DNA from: Methylobacterium frigidaeris
Lineage (GTDB): Bacteria; Pseudomonadota; Alphaproteobacteria; Rhizobiales; Beijerinckiaceae
Length of the DNA stretch: 64,000 nucleotides
Reading direction: 5' to 3'
Assembly: GCF_022179185.1 (NCBI RefSeq)
Contig: NZ_BPQJ01000001.1
Coordinates: forward strand, 124,001-188,000
Made by a program: the position numbers and the translations under genes
Part shown: piece by piece, positions 44,003 to 53,083 of the stretch
Layout: each line of letters opens with the position of its first letter
How positions within the stretch are numbered: the stretch's first letter is position 1
Notes under the pieces: generated by a model
Seen by the model: only the letters and a program-made list of their open reading frames with translations
What the model was told of the DNA's origin: nothing
The model's database searches: none

Positions 44003-44833
44003 TCAGGCGGCGGCGGTGTCGCGCGGCTTGTCCAGCCCCTTGGGAGAGAGGGTGAAGATCTCGACGCCGGTCTCGGTCACCGCCACCGTATGCTCGAACT
44101 GGGCCGAGAGCGAGCGATCGCGGGTGACCGCGGTCCAGCCGTCGGCCAGCACCTTCACGGCTGGGCGGCCGAGATTGATCATCGGCTCGACGGTGAAGAA
44201 CTGCCCGGGCCTCAAGGTCACGCTGTAGCTCGGCTCGACGTAGTGCAGGATGGTCGGCGCGTCGTGGTAGGTGCGGCCGAGGCCGTGGCCGCAGAAATCG
44301 CGCACCACCGAGCAGCGCTCGGCTTCGGCGAAGGCCTGGATCGCCGCGCCGATGTCGTTGGTGGTGCCGCCGGGCTTGATCGCCGCGATGCCGCGCATCA
44401 TCGCCTCGTGGGTGATCTCGCACAGGCGCGCCGCCTTGCGGGGCACCTCGCCGACATAGGCCATGCGGCTCGAATCGCCGTGCCAGCCGTCGACGATCAG
44501 GCAGATGTCGAGGTTGACGATGTCGCCCTCGCGGAGCGGCTTGTCGTTCGGGATGCCGTGGCAGACCACGTGGTTGATCGAGGTACAGATCGATTTTGGG
44601 TAGCCGCGGTAATGCAGCGAGGCCGGATAGGCGCCGTGATCCATCGCGAAGGTGTAGGCGAGGCGGTCGAGCGCCTCGGTGGTGACGCCGGGCGCCACCG
44701 CCTCCATCAGCAGGTCGAGGGCCTCGGCGGTCAGCCGGCCGGCCTTGCGCATCGCCTCGAAGGCCTCGGGGCCGTGGATCGGCGGCTCCTGCCGGCGGCC
44801 GTCCTTGACCGCACTCTGCTCGTCACGACTCAT
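44003..44833 (-). CDS. map: Methionine aminopeptidase, type I
   Basis: A 276-residue cytoplasmic dimetal peptidase that removes the initiator methionine. Metal ligands are in [20 protein letters not shown] (two Asp), GHGLGRTYH (His), FTVEPMIN (Glu) and QFEHTVAVT (Glu). Length is near normal with about 20 extra N-terminal residues. It precedes radC on the same strand, forming a probable two-gene operon. Confidence 0.95.
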   Translation of the reverse strand: MSRDEQSAVKDGRRQEPPIHGPEAFEAMRKAGRLTAEALDLLMEAVAPGVTTEALDRLAYTFAMDHGAYPASLHYRGYPKSICTSINHVVCHGIPNDKPLREGDIVNLDICLIVDGWHGDSSRMAYVGEVPRKAARLCEITHEAMMRGIAAIKPGGTTNDIGAAIQAFAEAERCSVVRDFCGHGLGRTYHDAPTILHYVEPSYSVTLRPGQFFTVEPMINLGRPAVKVLADGWTAVTRDRSLSAQFEHTVAVTETGVEIFTLSPKGLDKPRDTAAA

Positions 44834-44935
44834 CGGGGGCCCGGAACATGCTGCTGGCGCTGAATCTGTATACCTCTCGATGTAGGCGCTTCCGGCCCCG
44901 AAGCCAAGGACGAAGCCGAGGAGGTGGGGGCGCGC

Positions 44936-45295
44936 TCAGCGCGGATCGACCCAGGCGCGCGGCCGGGCCGGCGCGGCGACCGGGGCGCGCTGAGCCACGC
45001 GCGTGACCGGCCGCGGAGCGGCCTGCCGCATGGCCTGGTGGCGGCGCACCCGGCGGGCGGCGCGACGCGGGCGCCGCCCCGATTCGCCCCAGGCCGCGCC
45101 GACGACCCCGCCCACCACCGCGCCGATCGGCCCGGCGACGAGGGCGCCCGCCACGGCGCCGGCGCCGGCGCCGACCACTGTGCGGCTCTGGGCCTGGGCC
45201 GCGGAGGCGCCCAGCACGGTCGCGGCGGTGAGGGCGGCCAAGCACACGGCCAAGCACACGGCGATCCGGGCGAGCCTCGGCAGGAAGCGGGTCAC
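44936..45295 (-). CDS. Secreted glycine-zipper protein
   Basis: A 119-residue exported protein with a signal peptide (IAVCLAVCLAALTAATVLGA, cleavage near AQA-QSR). Residues about 39-68 form a glycine zipper (GAGAGAVAGALVAGPIGAVV), a membrane-inserting motif of the 17-kDa surface antigen type. The rest is Arg/Ala/Pro-rich. The GTG start at 45295 has AGAGGA six bases upstream and is preferred over an earlier frame. Likely an envelope protein of unknown role. Confidence 0.72.
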   Translation of the reverse strand: MTRFLPRLARIAVCLAVCLAALTAATVLGASAAQAQSRTVVGAGAGAVAGALVAGPIGAVVGGVVGAAWGESGRRPRRAARRVRRHQAMRQAAPRPVTRVAQRAPVAAPARPRAWVDPR

Positions 45296-45472
45296 GGGCG
45301 ATCCTCTCGTGTCGGTGACGTCGTTCGAGGCGCCCCGATGTCCCAAGACCGTGACCAAACGGCGGCGGATGAGCGCCCCTGGCCCGAACCCCTAGGCGCG
45401 GCGCCCCCGAGCGGCTAGGAGAACCCGATGTTTCGGGGGCACGATGCCCCGCAAGCCAGGAACCCTGACGCG

Positions 45473-45730
45473 ATGGCAGACAAGGCGGTCCCGCACTTCC
45501 ACAACCAGGACGGCGTTCCGGTCATCCAGGTCGGGTCGAAGGAGTTCATGTGCATCGGCGCGCTGCCGCCGTTCGACCACCCCCATGTCTTCCTCGACAT
45601 GGGCGCCGACCACGAGATCATCTGCCAATACTGCTCGACCCTGTACCGCTACAACTCAGGCCTGAAGGCCGGCACGGCGGAGCCGGCCTCGAGCGTCTGG
45701 GACGACCGCGCCCGCCTCGCCGCCGAGTAA
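45473..45730 (+). CDS. zf-CHCC zinc-finger domain protein
   Basis: An 85-residue protein of the zf-CHCC family, related to the NDUFS6 accessory subunit of complex I. Ligands are Cys27 (FMCIGALPPFDHPHVF), a His at 36 or 38, and CQYC (Cys51, Cys54). Short homologues of this kind are frequent in alphaproteobacteria. The start at 45473 gives the usual MADKxVPHFHN-like N-terminus. The next gene begins three bases after the stop, so the two are likely co-transcribed. Confidence 0.85.
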   Translation: MADKAVPHFHNQDGVPVIQVGSKEFMCIGALPPFDHPHVFLDMGADHEIICQYCSTLYRYNSGLKAGTAEPASSVWDDRARLAAE

Positions 45731-45733
45731 GCC

Positions 45734-47002
45734 TTGCCCCTGGGTCACTTGCCCGGCCACTTGCCCGGCCACTTGCCCGGCCACTTGCCGGGCACCCGCC
45801 CGATCCCGGACCGGCCGGGCCTGCGCATCGCGATCGTCGGGGCCGGCATCGGCGGCCTCACGGCGGCCTTGTGCTTGAGCGCCCGCGGGCACGACGTGAC
45901 GCTCGTCGAGCGGCGCACCGCCTTCAGCGAGGTCGGCGCCGGGCTCCAGCTCTCGCCCAACGCCAGCCGGATCCTGACCGATCTCGGCCTAGGGCTCCCC
46001 CTGCGGCGCGTCGCCGGCGAGCCGGCCCGGGTGCGCATCCGCGCGCTGACCACCGCCCGCGGGATCGGCGAGATCGCCCTCGGCGAGGCGATGCGCGAGC
46101 GCTTCGGCGCGCCCTACTGGGTGGTGCACCGGGCCGATCTCCAGACCATCCTGCTCGACGCCGCCCGCGGCCGGCCCGGCATCCGCCTGCTGGTCGGGCG
46201 CTCCGTCACCGGCGTGCAGGAGAGCGCGTCCCGTGCCACCCTGACGCTTAATAGCGACGGCGGCCGCAGCGAGACCCTGGAGGCCGATCTCGTGGTGGCG
46301 GCCGACGGCGTGCGCTCCGCCTTGCGGGCCGGTCTCGACCGCCGCCCCTTGCGCCCCCGCGGCGAGGCCGCCTGGCGCGCCACCCTGCCCCGCGAGGCGG
46401 TGCCGGCCGAGTTCCTGGCCGACGAAACCGGCCTGTGGCTCGGCCCCGGTCGGCACGTGGTGCATTACCCGATCAATGGCGGGCGCCGGCTCAACCTCGT
46501 CGCCGTGGTGCCGGACAAGAGCGGCAGCGAGGATTGGGGCGCCCGCGGCGAGTCCGCCCGCCTGCGCGCCGCCTTCGCCGACGCCGCCCCTCCCCTGGCA
46601 GGTCTGCTCGCCCGGCCCGAATCCTGGCTGGTCTGGTCCCTGGTCGACCGGCCGGCGGCGCGCCCGATGGCCCGCGGCCGGATCGCGCTGCTCGGCGACG
46701 CCGCCCATCCGGTGCTGCCGTTCCTGGCGCAGGGCGCGGCCCTGGCGATCGAGGACGCCGCCGTGCTCGCCGCCTGCCTCGTCCCCGGCCAGCCGGTTCC
46801 GGCGGCGCTCGCCCGCTACGCCAAGGCCCGGGCCGAGAGGGTGGCGACCATCCAGGCTCATGCCCGCCGCAACGGCCGCGTCTACCACGCCGGCCCCTTG
46901 ATCGCCGCCGCCCGCGACGCGGTGATGGGCCGCCTCGGCCCGGTCCAGATGACCGAACGCTACGCCTGGCTCTACGGCTGGCGCCCGCTTGGGCCGGCCT
47001 GA
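45734..47002 (+). CDS. FAD-dependent monooxygenase (salicylate hydroxylase-like)
   Basis: A class A flavin monooxygenase of up to 422 residues. The FAD dinucleotide motif is IAIVGAGIGGLTAALCL (about 32-48), the DG motif is VVAADGVRSALR, and the third motif is RIALLGDAAHPVLPFLAQGA. Members hydroxylate aromatic acids or quinone precursors. There is no ATG near the fold start; the reading begins at a TTG at 45734 followed by four copies of a 12-base repeat (HLPG), each with its own in-frame TTG. Which TTG is used is unclear. It follows the zf-CHCC gene by three bases. Confidence 0.83.
   Translation: MPLGHLPGHLPGHLPGHLPGTRPIPDRPGLRIAIVGAGIGGLTAALCLSARGHDVTLVERRTAFSEVGAGLQLSPNASRILTDLGLGLPLRRVAGEPARVRIRALTTARGIGEIALGEAMRERFGAPYWVVHRADLQTILLDAARGRPGIRLLVGRSVTGVQESASRATLTLNSDGGRSETLEADLVVAADGVRSALRAGLDRRPLRPRGEAAWRATLPREAVPAEFLADETGLWLGPGRHVVHYPINGGRRLNLVAVVPDKSGSEDWGARGESARLRAAFADAAPPLAGLLARPESWLVWSLVDRPAARPMARGRIALLGDAAHPVLPFLAQGAALAIEDAAVLAACLVPGQPVPAALARYAKARAERVATIQAHARRNGRVYHAGPLIAAARDAVMGRLGPVQMTERYAWLYGWRPLGPA
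45748..45791 (+). repeat. Tandem 12-base repeat at the start of the monooxygenase gene
   Basis: Nearly four perfect tandem copies of ACTTGCCCGGCC encode HLPGHLPG-type sequence. The unit is a multiple of three, so copy-number changes would keep the frame. Each copy supplies an in-frame TTG. Confidence 0.85.
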
Positions 47003-47081
47003 CCTTTCCTCGCGAGACGGTCGCGAGGCCTTGATCTGCGCCCCGCCGCCGGCTAACCCGGACCGGCAGGGCAGCGCCCTC

Positions 47082-47167
47082 GCGGACGTGGCGGAATCGG
47101 TAGACGCACGAGACTTAAAATCTTGCGACCTCTGGTCGTGCGGGTTCGAGTCCCGCCGTCCGCACCA
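47082..47167 (+). tRNA. tRNA-Leu (anticodon UAA)
   Basis: An 86-base class II tRNA. The acceptor stem GCGGACG pairs with CGTCCGC. The anticodon loop CTTAAAA gives UAA. The long variable arm, GGTTCGAGTCC T-loop and encoded CCA (47165-47167) are present. Confidence 0.97.
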
Positions 47168-47294
47168 AAGACCGGCGCTCACTGATGCTCTGCAATTTAA
47201 TTTATTTAATATATAATATTATATTTTGAAATATAAGATCGAAATGTGTGTGCGGCACGAAGTACCAGGCCAATATTTTACAACAATGAAAATC
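47168..47294. other. AT-rich intergenic stretch downstream of tRNA-Leu
   Basis: Right after the tRNA comes a strongly AT-rich run (for example TTTAATATATAATATTATAT around 47204-47223) that is foreign to the surrounding composition. I see no integrase, repeated tRNA end or gene in it. It may be a decayed insertion at the tRNA 3' end. Confidence 0.6.
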
Positions 47295-47891
47295 CTACAT
47301 AAGAATTGTCATCTGCTTCCCGACATCCGGCGCCCGCATCACCGCCCCCATCACCGCCACAGCCGCGGCCCCCGCCTCGCGGCAATCCGCCATCGTGCCG
47401 GCATCGACTCCCCCGAGGGCCACCACCGGCATCACCCCCGTCGCCGTCCGCAACACCCCCAAGCCCAGAGCCGGCCCATAGCCCGGCTTGCTGGCGGTTA
47501 GAAAAATCGGGCTCAAGGTCACGTAATCCGCCCCCGCCTCCCGCGCCGCCCGCACCTCAGCCAGCGAATGCGCCGAGACGCCGAGCAACGCCCCCCGCCC
47601 CAGCCGCGCCCGGGCCGGCGCCACGGCGGCCACCTCGCCGAGCTGGACGCCCGTCGCCCCCACGCGCGCCGCCAGTTCCACGTCGCGCCCGATGGTGAGC
47701 GCCCCGCCCACCCGTGACACCTGTCCGGCCAGGGTCTCGGCAAGTGCCGCCCGCTCCGGACGCGGCAGGTCACGGTCGCGCAGCCAGATCCAGCGGGCGC
47801 CGGCCGCGAGGCAAGCGGCGACGCGGTCGGGCAAGGGCTCCGGGCAGCCGTGCCGGTCGGTGACGATCAGCAGGCGGGCGGGCAGGCTCAC
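47295..47891 (-). CDS. thiE: Thiamine phosphate synthase
   Basis: A 198-residue TIM-barrel enzyme that joins the thiazole and pyrimidine moieties to give thiamine phosphate. Motifs seen are [11 protein letters not shown] at the start, [55 protein letters not shown] and [12 protein letters not shown]. The GTG start at 47891 overlaps the thiG stop (GTGA), so the two are translationally coupled. The stop lies inside the start of the AT-rich patch. Confidence 0.92.
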   Translation of the reverse strand: MSLPARLLIVTDRHGCPEPLPDRVAACLAAGARWIWLRDRDLPRPERAALAETLAGQVSRVGGALTIGRDVELAARVGATGVQLGEVAAVAPARARLGRGALLGVSAHSLAEVRAAREAGADYVTLSPIFLTASKPGYGPALGLGVLRTATGVMPVVALGGVDAGTMADCREAGAAAVAVMGAVMRAPDVGKQMTILM

Positions 47892-48679
47892 GAGCCGACG
47901 AGACCGAGCTGCGGGCTCGACGGCTCGGCGCGGGCGCGGCGCGGGATGCGGCCGGCGCGCGACGCGAGGCGGCCGGCCTCGACGGCGTGGCGCATGGCAC
48001 GGGCCATCCGCACGGGATCGTCGGCCTTGGCGACGGCGGTGTTGAGAAGGACGGCGGCGGCGCCGAGCTCCATCGCGATCACCGCGTCGGAGGCGGTGCC
48101 GATGCCGGCATCGACGATCACCGGCACCGGCGAACGCCGGCAGATCAGCTCGAGGTTGGCCGGGTTGGCGACCCCCATGCCGGAGCCGATCAGCGAGCCC
48201 ATCGGCATCACGGCTGCGGCGCCGAGATCGGCGAGACGGCTGCAAACGACCGGATCGTCGTTGCAATAGGGCAGCACGGTGAAGCCGGCATCGACCAGCT
48301 GGCGGGTCGCCTCGATCGTCTCCGCGACGTCGGGATAGAGCGTCTCGCGATCGCCGATCACCTCGACCTTGATCCAGGTGGTGCCCAACGCCTCGCGGGC
48401 CAGCTCCGCCGTCATCACGGCGTCGCGGGCGGTCTCGCAGCCGGCGGTGTTGGGCAGGAAGCGGGCGCCCTTCAGGCGCGCCACCGTATCCGAGCCGTGG
48501 CCGTGGAGCGAGATGCGGCGGATCGAGACCGTCACCACCTCGGCGCCGCTCTCCCGCACCGCCTCGCTCATGATCGCCTGCGTCGGGTAGCCGGCGGTGC
48601 CGATGAAGAGGCGCGAGGACAGGGTCGTGCCGGCGATGACGAGCGGGTCGTCGTGCAGATCACCTTGGGTGGCGGTCAT
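47888..48679 (-). CDS. thiG: Thiazole synthase
   Basis: A 263-residue enzyme that forms the thiazole phosphate from deoxyxylulose phosphate, dehydroglycine and ThiS thiocarboxylate. The Schiff-base Lys lies in [10 protein letters not shown]. Other motifs are [48 protein letters not shown] and [20 protein letters not shown]. The ATG at 48679 is preceded by GGAGGAA. thiC, thiO and thiS are not adjacent, and I see no TPP riboswitch in the 250 bases upstream. Confidence 0.95.
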   Translation of the reverse strand: MTATQGDLHDDPLVIAGTTLSSRLFIGTAGYPTQAIMSEAVRESGAEVVTVSIRRISLHGHGSDTVARLKGARFLPNTAGCETARDAVMTAELAREALGTTWIKVEVIGDRETLYPDVAETIEATRQLVDAGFTVLPYCNDDPVVCSRLADLGAAAVMPMGSLIGSGMGVANPANLELICRRSPVPVIVDAGIGTASDAVIAMELGAAAVLLNTAVAKADDPVRMARAMRHAVEAGRLASRAGRIPRRARAEPSSPQLGLVGS

Positions 48680-48870
48680 GGGTTCCTCCGGGTGTCGTCG
48701 AGCGCGTGGTCGGCCGGATCTGACAACTGGGTCCGCCCGCAGCGTCAGGTCCGAGTCCGGACCCAGGTCCGGGCGTTGCAGGGATCCGGGGCGGTCAGGT
48801 CCCCGTTGCCGCTTGCGCGTCCCGCTCAAGATGGGGATGCGCTGGGGGACCGGCATCGGCTTTTCATGAC

Positions 48871-48904
48871 GAAAGGGCCGCGTCCCCTTCCGGAGACGCA
48901 GCCC
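48871..48904 (-). terminator. Rho-independent terminator of irr
   Basis: A 10-bp stem (48895-48904 with 48875-48884, one G-U pair, ten-base loop) followed on the minus strand by TTTC lies 28 bases past the irr stop. It separates irr from the thiGE operon. Confidence 0.75.
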
Positions 48905-48931
48905 TCGCAGACGTCGCGACGACGGATGGGA

Positions 48932-49432
48932 TCAGGCGCGGCCGCCCCGGCGGCGCAGGCGGACGATCACCTCGACGCCGGCGATCTCCATGCCTTCGGG
49001 GGCCTGGGGCAGCGAATCGACGGTGATGCCGCAATCGGGCATGTCGAGCACCTGGCCCTCCTCCTCCAGGAAGAAGTGGTGATGCTCGCTCGGGTTGGTG
49101 TCGAAATAGGCCTTGGAGCCGTCGAGCGCGAGCTGGCGCAGCAGGCCGGCCTCGGTGAACTGGTGCAGGGTGTTGTAGACCGTGGCGAGCGAAACCGGGA
49201 CCTTGGCCCGCATCGCCTCGTCGTACAACATCTCCGCGGTGAGGTGCCGGTCGCCCTTGCCGAACAGCAGCCAGCCGAGGGAGAGGCGCTGCCGCGTCGG
49301 GCGCAGGCCGGCGCGGCGCAGGCGGTCGCGAAGCTCCGAGAGCGGGCAGCCGCGCCGCTGGCCGGCGGCGCCGGTCTCGAGGGCCGGGACGCGGGCGCCG
49401 AGGACGGCGCGCAGGGGCGACAGGTCGTTCAT
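48932..49432 (-). CDS. irr: Iron response regulator Irr (Fur superfamily)
   Basis: Irr is a heme-responsive Fur-family regulator of Rhizobiales that controls heme synthesis and iron genes under iron limitation. The 166-residue protein has the Irr signature GLRPTRQRLSLGWLLFGKG and VSLATVYNTLHQFTEAGLL, and the HHH heme-binding motif at about 117-119 (SEHHHFF). A Cys-Pro (29-30, GCPL) at the N-terminus matches the heme regulatory motif position. The ATG at 49432 is preferred over an in-frame start at 49465. It is divergent from fabA, the arrangement known from Bradyrhizobium and relatives. Confidence 0.9.
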   Translation of the reverse strand: MNDLSPLRAVLGARVPALETGAAGQRRGCPLSELRDRLRRAGLRPTRQRLSLGWLLFGKGDRHLTAEMLYDEAMRAKVPVSLATVYNTLHQFTEAGLLRQLALDGSKAYFDTNPSEHHHFFLEEEGQVLDMPDCGITVDSLPQAPEGMEIAGVEVIVRLRRRGGRA

Positions 49433-49666
49433 CAGCGGAACTATCGACTCGTTAGACGGCGACAATGATAGCGCTCGTTATAGGCCGCCCGCCCCCCTGC
49501 CGCAACCCGACCACGGCCGTTGCGATGCAGATCAGAAGCGTTACAGACTAGGGCCCTGGACCGGCTTTGAACAGTCCCGGGCGCTGTGTTAACGAGGCGC
49601 CACCCGCCGCGCCCCCGGCCTGTGCCGAAGGGTCAGCGGTTCCCGCACGAGGATTTCGCCCCGCAC

Positions 49667-50224
49667 ATGTCCGCCGACCAGACCTCCGCCCCCGACGCCC
49701 CGAGCCGGCCCTCGCACTTCTCCTACGAGGACCTGCTGGCCTGCGGCCGCGGCGAGATGTTCGGCGCCGGCAACGCCCAGCTGCCGCTGCCGCCGATGCT
49801 GATGTTCGACCGCATCACCTCGATCGGCCGTGACGGCGGCGCCCATGGCAAGGGCCACGTCGTGGCCGAGCTCGACGTACGGCCCGATCTCTGGTTCTTC
49901 CCCTGCCACTTCCAGGGCGACCCCGTGATGCCGGGCTGCCTCGGCCTCGATGCCCTGTGGCAGATGGTGGGCTTCCATCTCGGCTGGCTCGGCGCGCCGG
50001 GCCGCGGCCGGGCGCTCGGTGTCGGCGAGGTGAAGCTCTCCGGCCAAGTGCTGCCGACCATGAAGAAGGTCGTCTACGGCGTCGACATCAAGCGGGTGCG
50101 CCAGGGTCGCCTGGTGCTCGGCATCGCCGATGGCTGGCTCGAGGCCGACGGCGAGCGCGTCTACGAGGTGCAGGACCTGCGCGTCGGCCTGTTCCAGGCC
50201 GCGACCCCGGCTGCCGGCGGCTGA
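49667..50224 (+). CDS. fabA: 3-hydroxydecanoyl-ACP dehydratase/isomerase
   Basis: FabA dehydrates 3-hydroxydecanoyl-ACP and isomerises the double bond to start unsaturated fatty acid synthesis. The 185-residue hot-dog fold enzyme has catalytic His81 ([15 protein letters not shown]) and Asp95 (GLDALWQM), spaced by 14 as in E. coli FabA. The N-terminal 15 residues are an extra Pro/Ser-rich leader. GAGGA lies 13 bases upstream. It is followed by fabB and fabI on the same strand. Confidence 0.96.
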   Translation: MSADQTSAPDAPSRPSHFSYEDLLACGRGEMFGAGNAQLPLPPMLMFDRITSIGRDGGAHGKGHVVAELDVRPDLWFFPCHFQGDPVMPGCLGLDALWQMVGFHLGWLGAPGRGRALGVGEVKLSGQVLPTMKKVVYGVDIKRVRQGRLVLGIADGWLEADGERVYEVQDLRVGLFQAATPAAGG

Positions 50225-50406
50225 GCCGTCACTGCCCGTCACCGCGCGGGCGATCGGGCCCGCCGAAAAGCGGGCCGACACAGGCCCACCGGGACCCTTT
50301 CCCCCGATGGGCGGTTGAGATTACGGCATCGGGCGCCTAGGTGACACCCGCGTGGCGAGACCGCCCGCGGGCGCGTGTGGCGCCGCTCCAGAGGGTTCCG
50401 ACGATC

Positions 50407-51633
50407 ATGAGGCGCGTGGCAATCACCGGGATGGGCATCGTCTCGTCCATCGGCAATTCCACCCAGGAGGTGCTGGCGTCCTTACGCGAGGCGCGCTCGG
50501 GCATCTCCCGCGCCGAGGATTTCGCGGCCCACGGCTTCCGCAGCCAGGTCCAGGGCGCGCCCACCCTCGACGCCGAGGAGGTGGTCGACCGCCGCGCGAT
50601 GCGCTTCCACGGCGGCGGCACCGCCTGGAACCACGTTGCGATGGAGCAGGCGATCCGCGATGCCGGCCTGGAGCAGTCCGAGGTCTCGCACGAGCGCACC
50701 GGCATCATCATGGGTTCCGGCGGTCCCTCGACCCGCGCCCTGGTCGAGGCCGCTGACATCGCCCGCGCCAAGGGGCCGAAGCGCGTCGGGCCCTTCGCGG
50801 TGCCCAAGGCCATGTCCTCGACGGCGTCCGCGACGCTCGCGACCTGGTTCAAGATCCGGGGCGTGAACTACTCGATCTCGTCCGCCTGCGCGACCTCGAA
50901 CCACTGCATCGGCAACGCCGCCGAGATCATCCAGGCTGGGCGCCAGGACATCATCTTCGCCGGCGGCTGCGAGGAGTTGGACTGGACGCTCTCGGTCCTG
51001 TTCGACGCGATGGGGGCGATGTCCTCGAAGTACAACGAGACGCCGGCGCGGGCCTCGCGCGCCTACGACAAGGCGCGGGACGGCTTCGTCATCGCGGGCG
51101 GGGCCGGCGTGCTGGTGCTCGAGGAGCTGGAGCATGCCCGCGCCCGCGGCGCGCGCATCTACGGCGAGGTCGCCGGCTACGGCGCCACCTCGGACGGCCA
51201 CGACATGGTGGCGCCGTCGGGCGAGGGCGCGGTGCGCTGCATGCGCCAGGCGATCGAGGGTCTGAAGGGCGCCCGGATCGACTACATCAACCCCCACGCC
51301 ACCTCGACCCCCGTCGGCGACGACAAGGAGATCGAGGCGATCCGCGAAGTGTTCGGCACCGGCGATTCCTGCCCGCCGATCGCCGCGACGAAGTCGCTGA
51401 CCGGCCACTCGCTCGGCGCCACCGGCGTGCAGGAGGCGATCTACTCGCTCCTGATGATGAACAATGGCTTCATCTGCGAGAGCGCCCATATCGACGAGCT
51501 GGATCCCGCCTTCGCCGACATGCCGATCCTTCGCGACCGTAAGGACGATGCGCAGCTCGGCCACGTGCTGAGCAACTCCTTCGGCTTCGGCGGCACCAAC
51601 GCCACTTTGGTGCTCAAGCACGTCGACGCCTGA
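50407..51633 (+). CDS. fabB: 3-oxoacyl-ACP synthase I
   Basis: FabB condenses malonyl-ACP with acyl-ACP and elongates unsaturated intermediates. The 408-residue thiolase-fold enzyme has Cys161 ([12 protein letters not shown]), His297 ([11 protein letters not shown]) and His334 ([10 protein letters not shown]), the Cys-His-His triad. The ATG at 50407 gives the standard [14 protein letters not shown] start. A 182-base gap follows fabA, so a separate promoter is possible. Confidence 0.96.
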   Translation: MRRVAITGMGIVSSIGNSTQEVLASLREARSGISRAEDFAAHGFRSQVQGAPTLDAEEVVDRRAMRFHGGGTAWNHVAMEQAIRDAGLEQSEVSHERTGIIMGSGGPSTRALVEAADIARAKGPKRVGPFAVPKAMSSTASATLATWFKIRGVNYSISSACATSNHCIGNAAEIIQAGRQDIIFAGGCEELDWTLSVLFDAMGAMSSKYNETPARASRAYDKARDGFVIAGGAGVLVLEELEHARARGARIYGEVAGYGATSDGHDMVAPSGEGAVRCMRQAIEGLKGARIDYINPHATSTPVGDDKEIEAIREVFGTGDSCPPIAATKSLTGHSLGATGVQEAIYSLLMMNNGFICESAHIDELDPAFADMPILRDRKDDAQLGHVLSNSFGFGGTNATLVLKHVDA

Positions 51634-51707
51634 CGCGCCTCCCGGCGTGGACAGGAGCCGGCCCGCCGCGTAAACGCCCGGTCACCGACAACAGCGGAGG
51701 ATCGGGC

Positions 51708-52535
51708 GTGACGGGTTTGATGGCAGGCAAGCGCGGGCTCGTGATGGGCGTCGCGAACGACCACTCCATCGCCTGGGGCATCGCCCGGGCCCTGGCAGGC
51801 CAGGGCGCCGAACTGGCCTTCACCTATCAGGGCGAGGCCCTCGGCCGCCGGGTCGGGCCGCTTGCCCAGACCCTTGGCTCCTCCCTGGTCTTCCCCTGCG
51901 ACGTCGAGGATCTGGCCAGCGTCGATGCGACCTTCGCCGCCCTCGACGAGGCCTGGCCCGAAGGCTTCGATTTCGTCGTCCACGCCATCGGCTTCTCCGA
52001 CAAGGCGCAGCTCAAGGGTCGCTACGTCGACGTCACCAGCCGGGAGAACTTCTCCCGCACGATGGTGATCTCGTGCTTCTCCTTCACGGAGATCGCCCAG
52101 CGGGCGGCGAAGCGCATGCGCCCCGGCGGCTCGCTCCTCACGCTCACCTATGGCGGCTCGACGCGGGTGATGCCGAACTACAACGTGATGGGGCTGGCCA
52201 AGGCGGCGCTGGAAGCGTCCGTGCGCTACCTCGCGGCCGATCTCGGCCCGCAGGGCATCCGGGTCAACGCCCTCTCGGCCGGCCCGGTCCGCACCCTCGC
52301 CGGCGCCGGCATCGCCGACGCCCGCCTGATGTTCAACCACCAGGCCGCCCACGCGCCCCTGCGGCGCACCGCGACGCTGGAGGATATCGGCGGCTCGGGG
52401 CTCTACCTGCTCTCGCCGCTGTCGGGCAGCGTCACCGGCGAGGTCCATTACGTCGATTCGGGCTACAACATCATCTCGATGCCGCGACCGGAGGTGCTGA
52501 AGGCGCAGGATGCGGCGGGGGTGACGGACGCGTGA
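51708..52535 (+). CDS. fabI: Enoyl-ACP reductase (NADH), FabI type
   Basis: FabI reduces trans-2-enoyl-ACP at the end of each fatty acid cycle. The 275-residue SDR-like protein has the cofactor segment GLVMGVANDHSIAWGIARAL, and catalytic Tyr148, Tyr158 and Lys165 (YGGSTRVMPNYNVMGLAK). This Y-X6-K spacing marks FabI. The GTG at 51708 has GGAGGA eight bases upstream. It is the last gene of the irr/fab block. Confidence 0.95.
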   Translation: MTGLMAGKRGLVMGVANDHSIAWGIARALAGQGAELAFTYQGEALGRRVGPLAQTLGSSLVFPCDVEDLASVDATFAALDEAWPEGFDFVVHAIGFSDKAQLKGRYVDVTSRENFSRTMVISCFSFTEIAQRAAKRMRPGGSLLTLTYGGSTRVMPNYNVMGLAKAALEASVRYLAADLGPQGIRVNALSAGPVRTLAGAGIADARLMFNHQAAHAPLRRTATLEDIGGSGLYLLSPLSGSVTGEVHYVDSGYNIISMPRPEVLKAQDAAGVTDA

Positions 52536-52548
52536 GAGGTATATGACG

Positions 52549-52575
52549 GGCTGGGGCCCAGACGGAGCCCCAGCC
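52549..52575 (+). terminator. Probable terminator of the fab genes
   Basis: GGCTGGGGC and its complement form a 9-bp stem 14 bases after the fabI stop. Only TTG follows, so the T-tract is poor. Position and stem strength suggest termination. Confidence 0.6.
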
Positions 52576-53083
52576 TTGCGCGTCAAGCCCTGGGAATGCA
52601 TTGCCGAACACGACTGACGGATCACGCGTATAGGGCGCGGAACTGCTGGATTGAGCAACGTCTGGCTGTTGCAGAACTATCTGATGCGACTTGCGCAAAG
52701 CAGCGCAGTATCCAGCACCGCTGCTGATCACAGCCAAACGTGCTTGTCGTGATCGACGGACTTCTACGGATCGGTCAGTACGTGGAGTGCGGCTCGCCTG
52801 GCGTAACTGGATCGGCTCCCAAGCCCCTCCCCGATGCAGATGACATATTTGCAGGTGGCGAGTCGGCCGTGATCTGCCGGTCGGCTGCGTCGCGCGGGCC
52901 GCATCAATTACGACTGGTCACGACACCGCGACAATATGGACGCGAACCTCGCTGTCTCCTGACACCTGTGCCATTACATTGCACGAGTGACCTGCCCTGG
53001 CCACGCCGCCTCAGATCATTCCATGAGTTAGGCATCTAAGCGGCCTATGCAAGCGGCAGAAATGCAGGACGTGAGCAACCCGG
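52576..53083. other. Unassigned 508-base stretch of atypical composition
   Basis: This stretch is less GC-rich than its flanks. Its open frames have no recognisable domain, irregular codon use and no good ribosome sites. I see no terminal inverted repeats, tRNA-like structure or transposase motif. It may be decayed mobile DNA that came with the receiver gene downstream. Confidence 0.4.

Noticed and set aside
45748..45791. Short tandem repeat as a CRISPR-like array
   Set aside because: Units are contiguous 12-mers without spacers and no cas genes are nearby.
48680..48870. TPP riboswitch upstream of thiG
   Set aside because: The conserved THI-box strings were not found by eye on the minus strand.
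48932..49432. Naming the Fur-family gene simply fur
   Set aside because: The HHH motif, the N-terminal Cys-Pro and the GLRPTRQR signature fit Irr rather than Fur.
52740..53039. Possible 99-residue gene in the atypical patch
   Set aside because: No RBS, no domain, and an amino-acid composition unlike either the host genes or the receiver gene.
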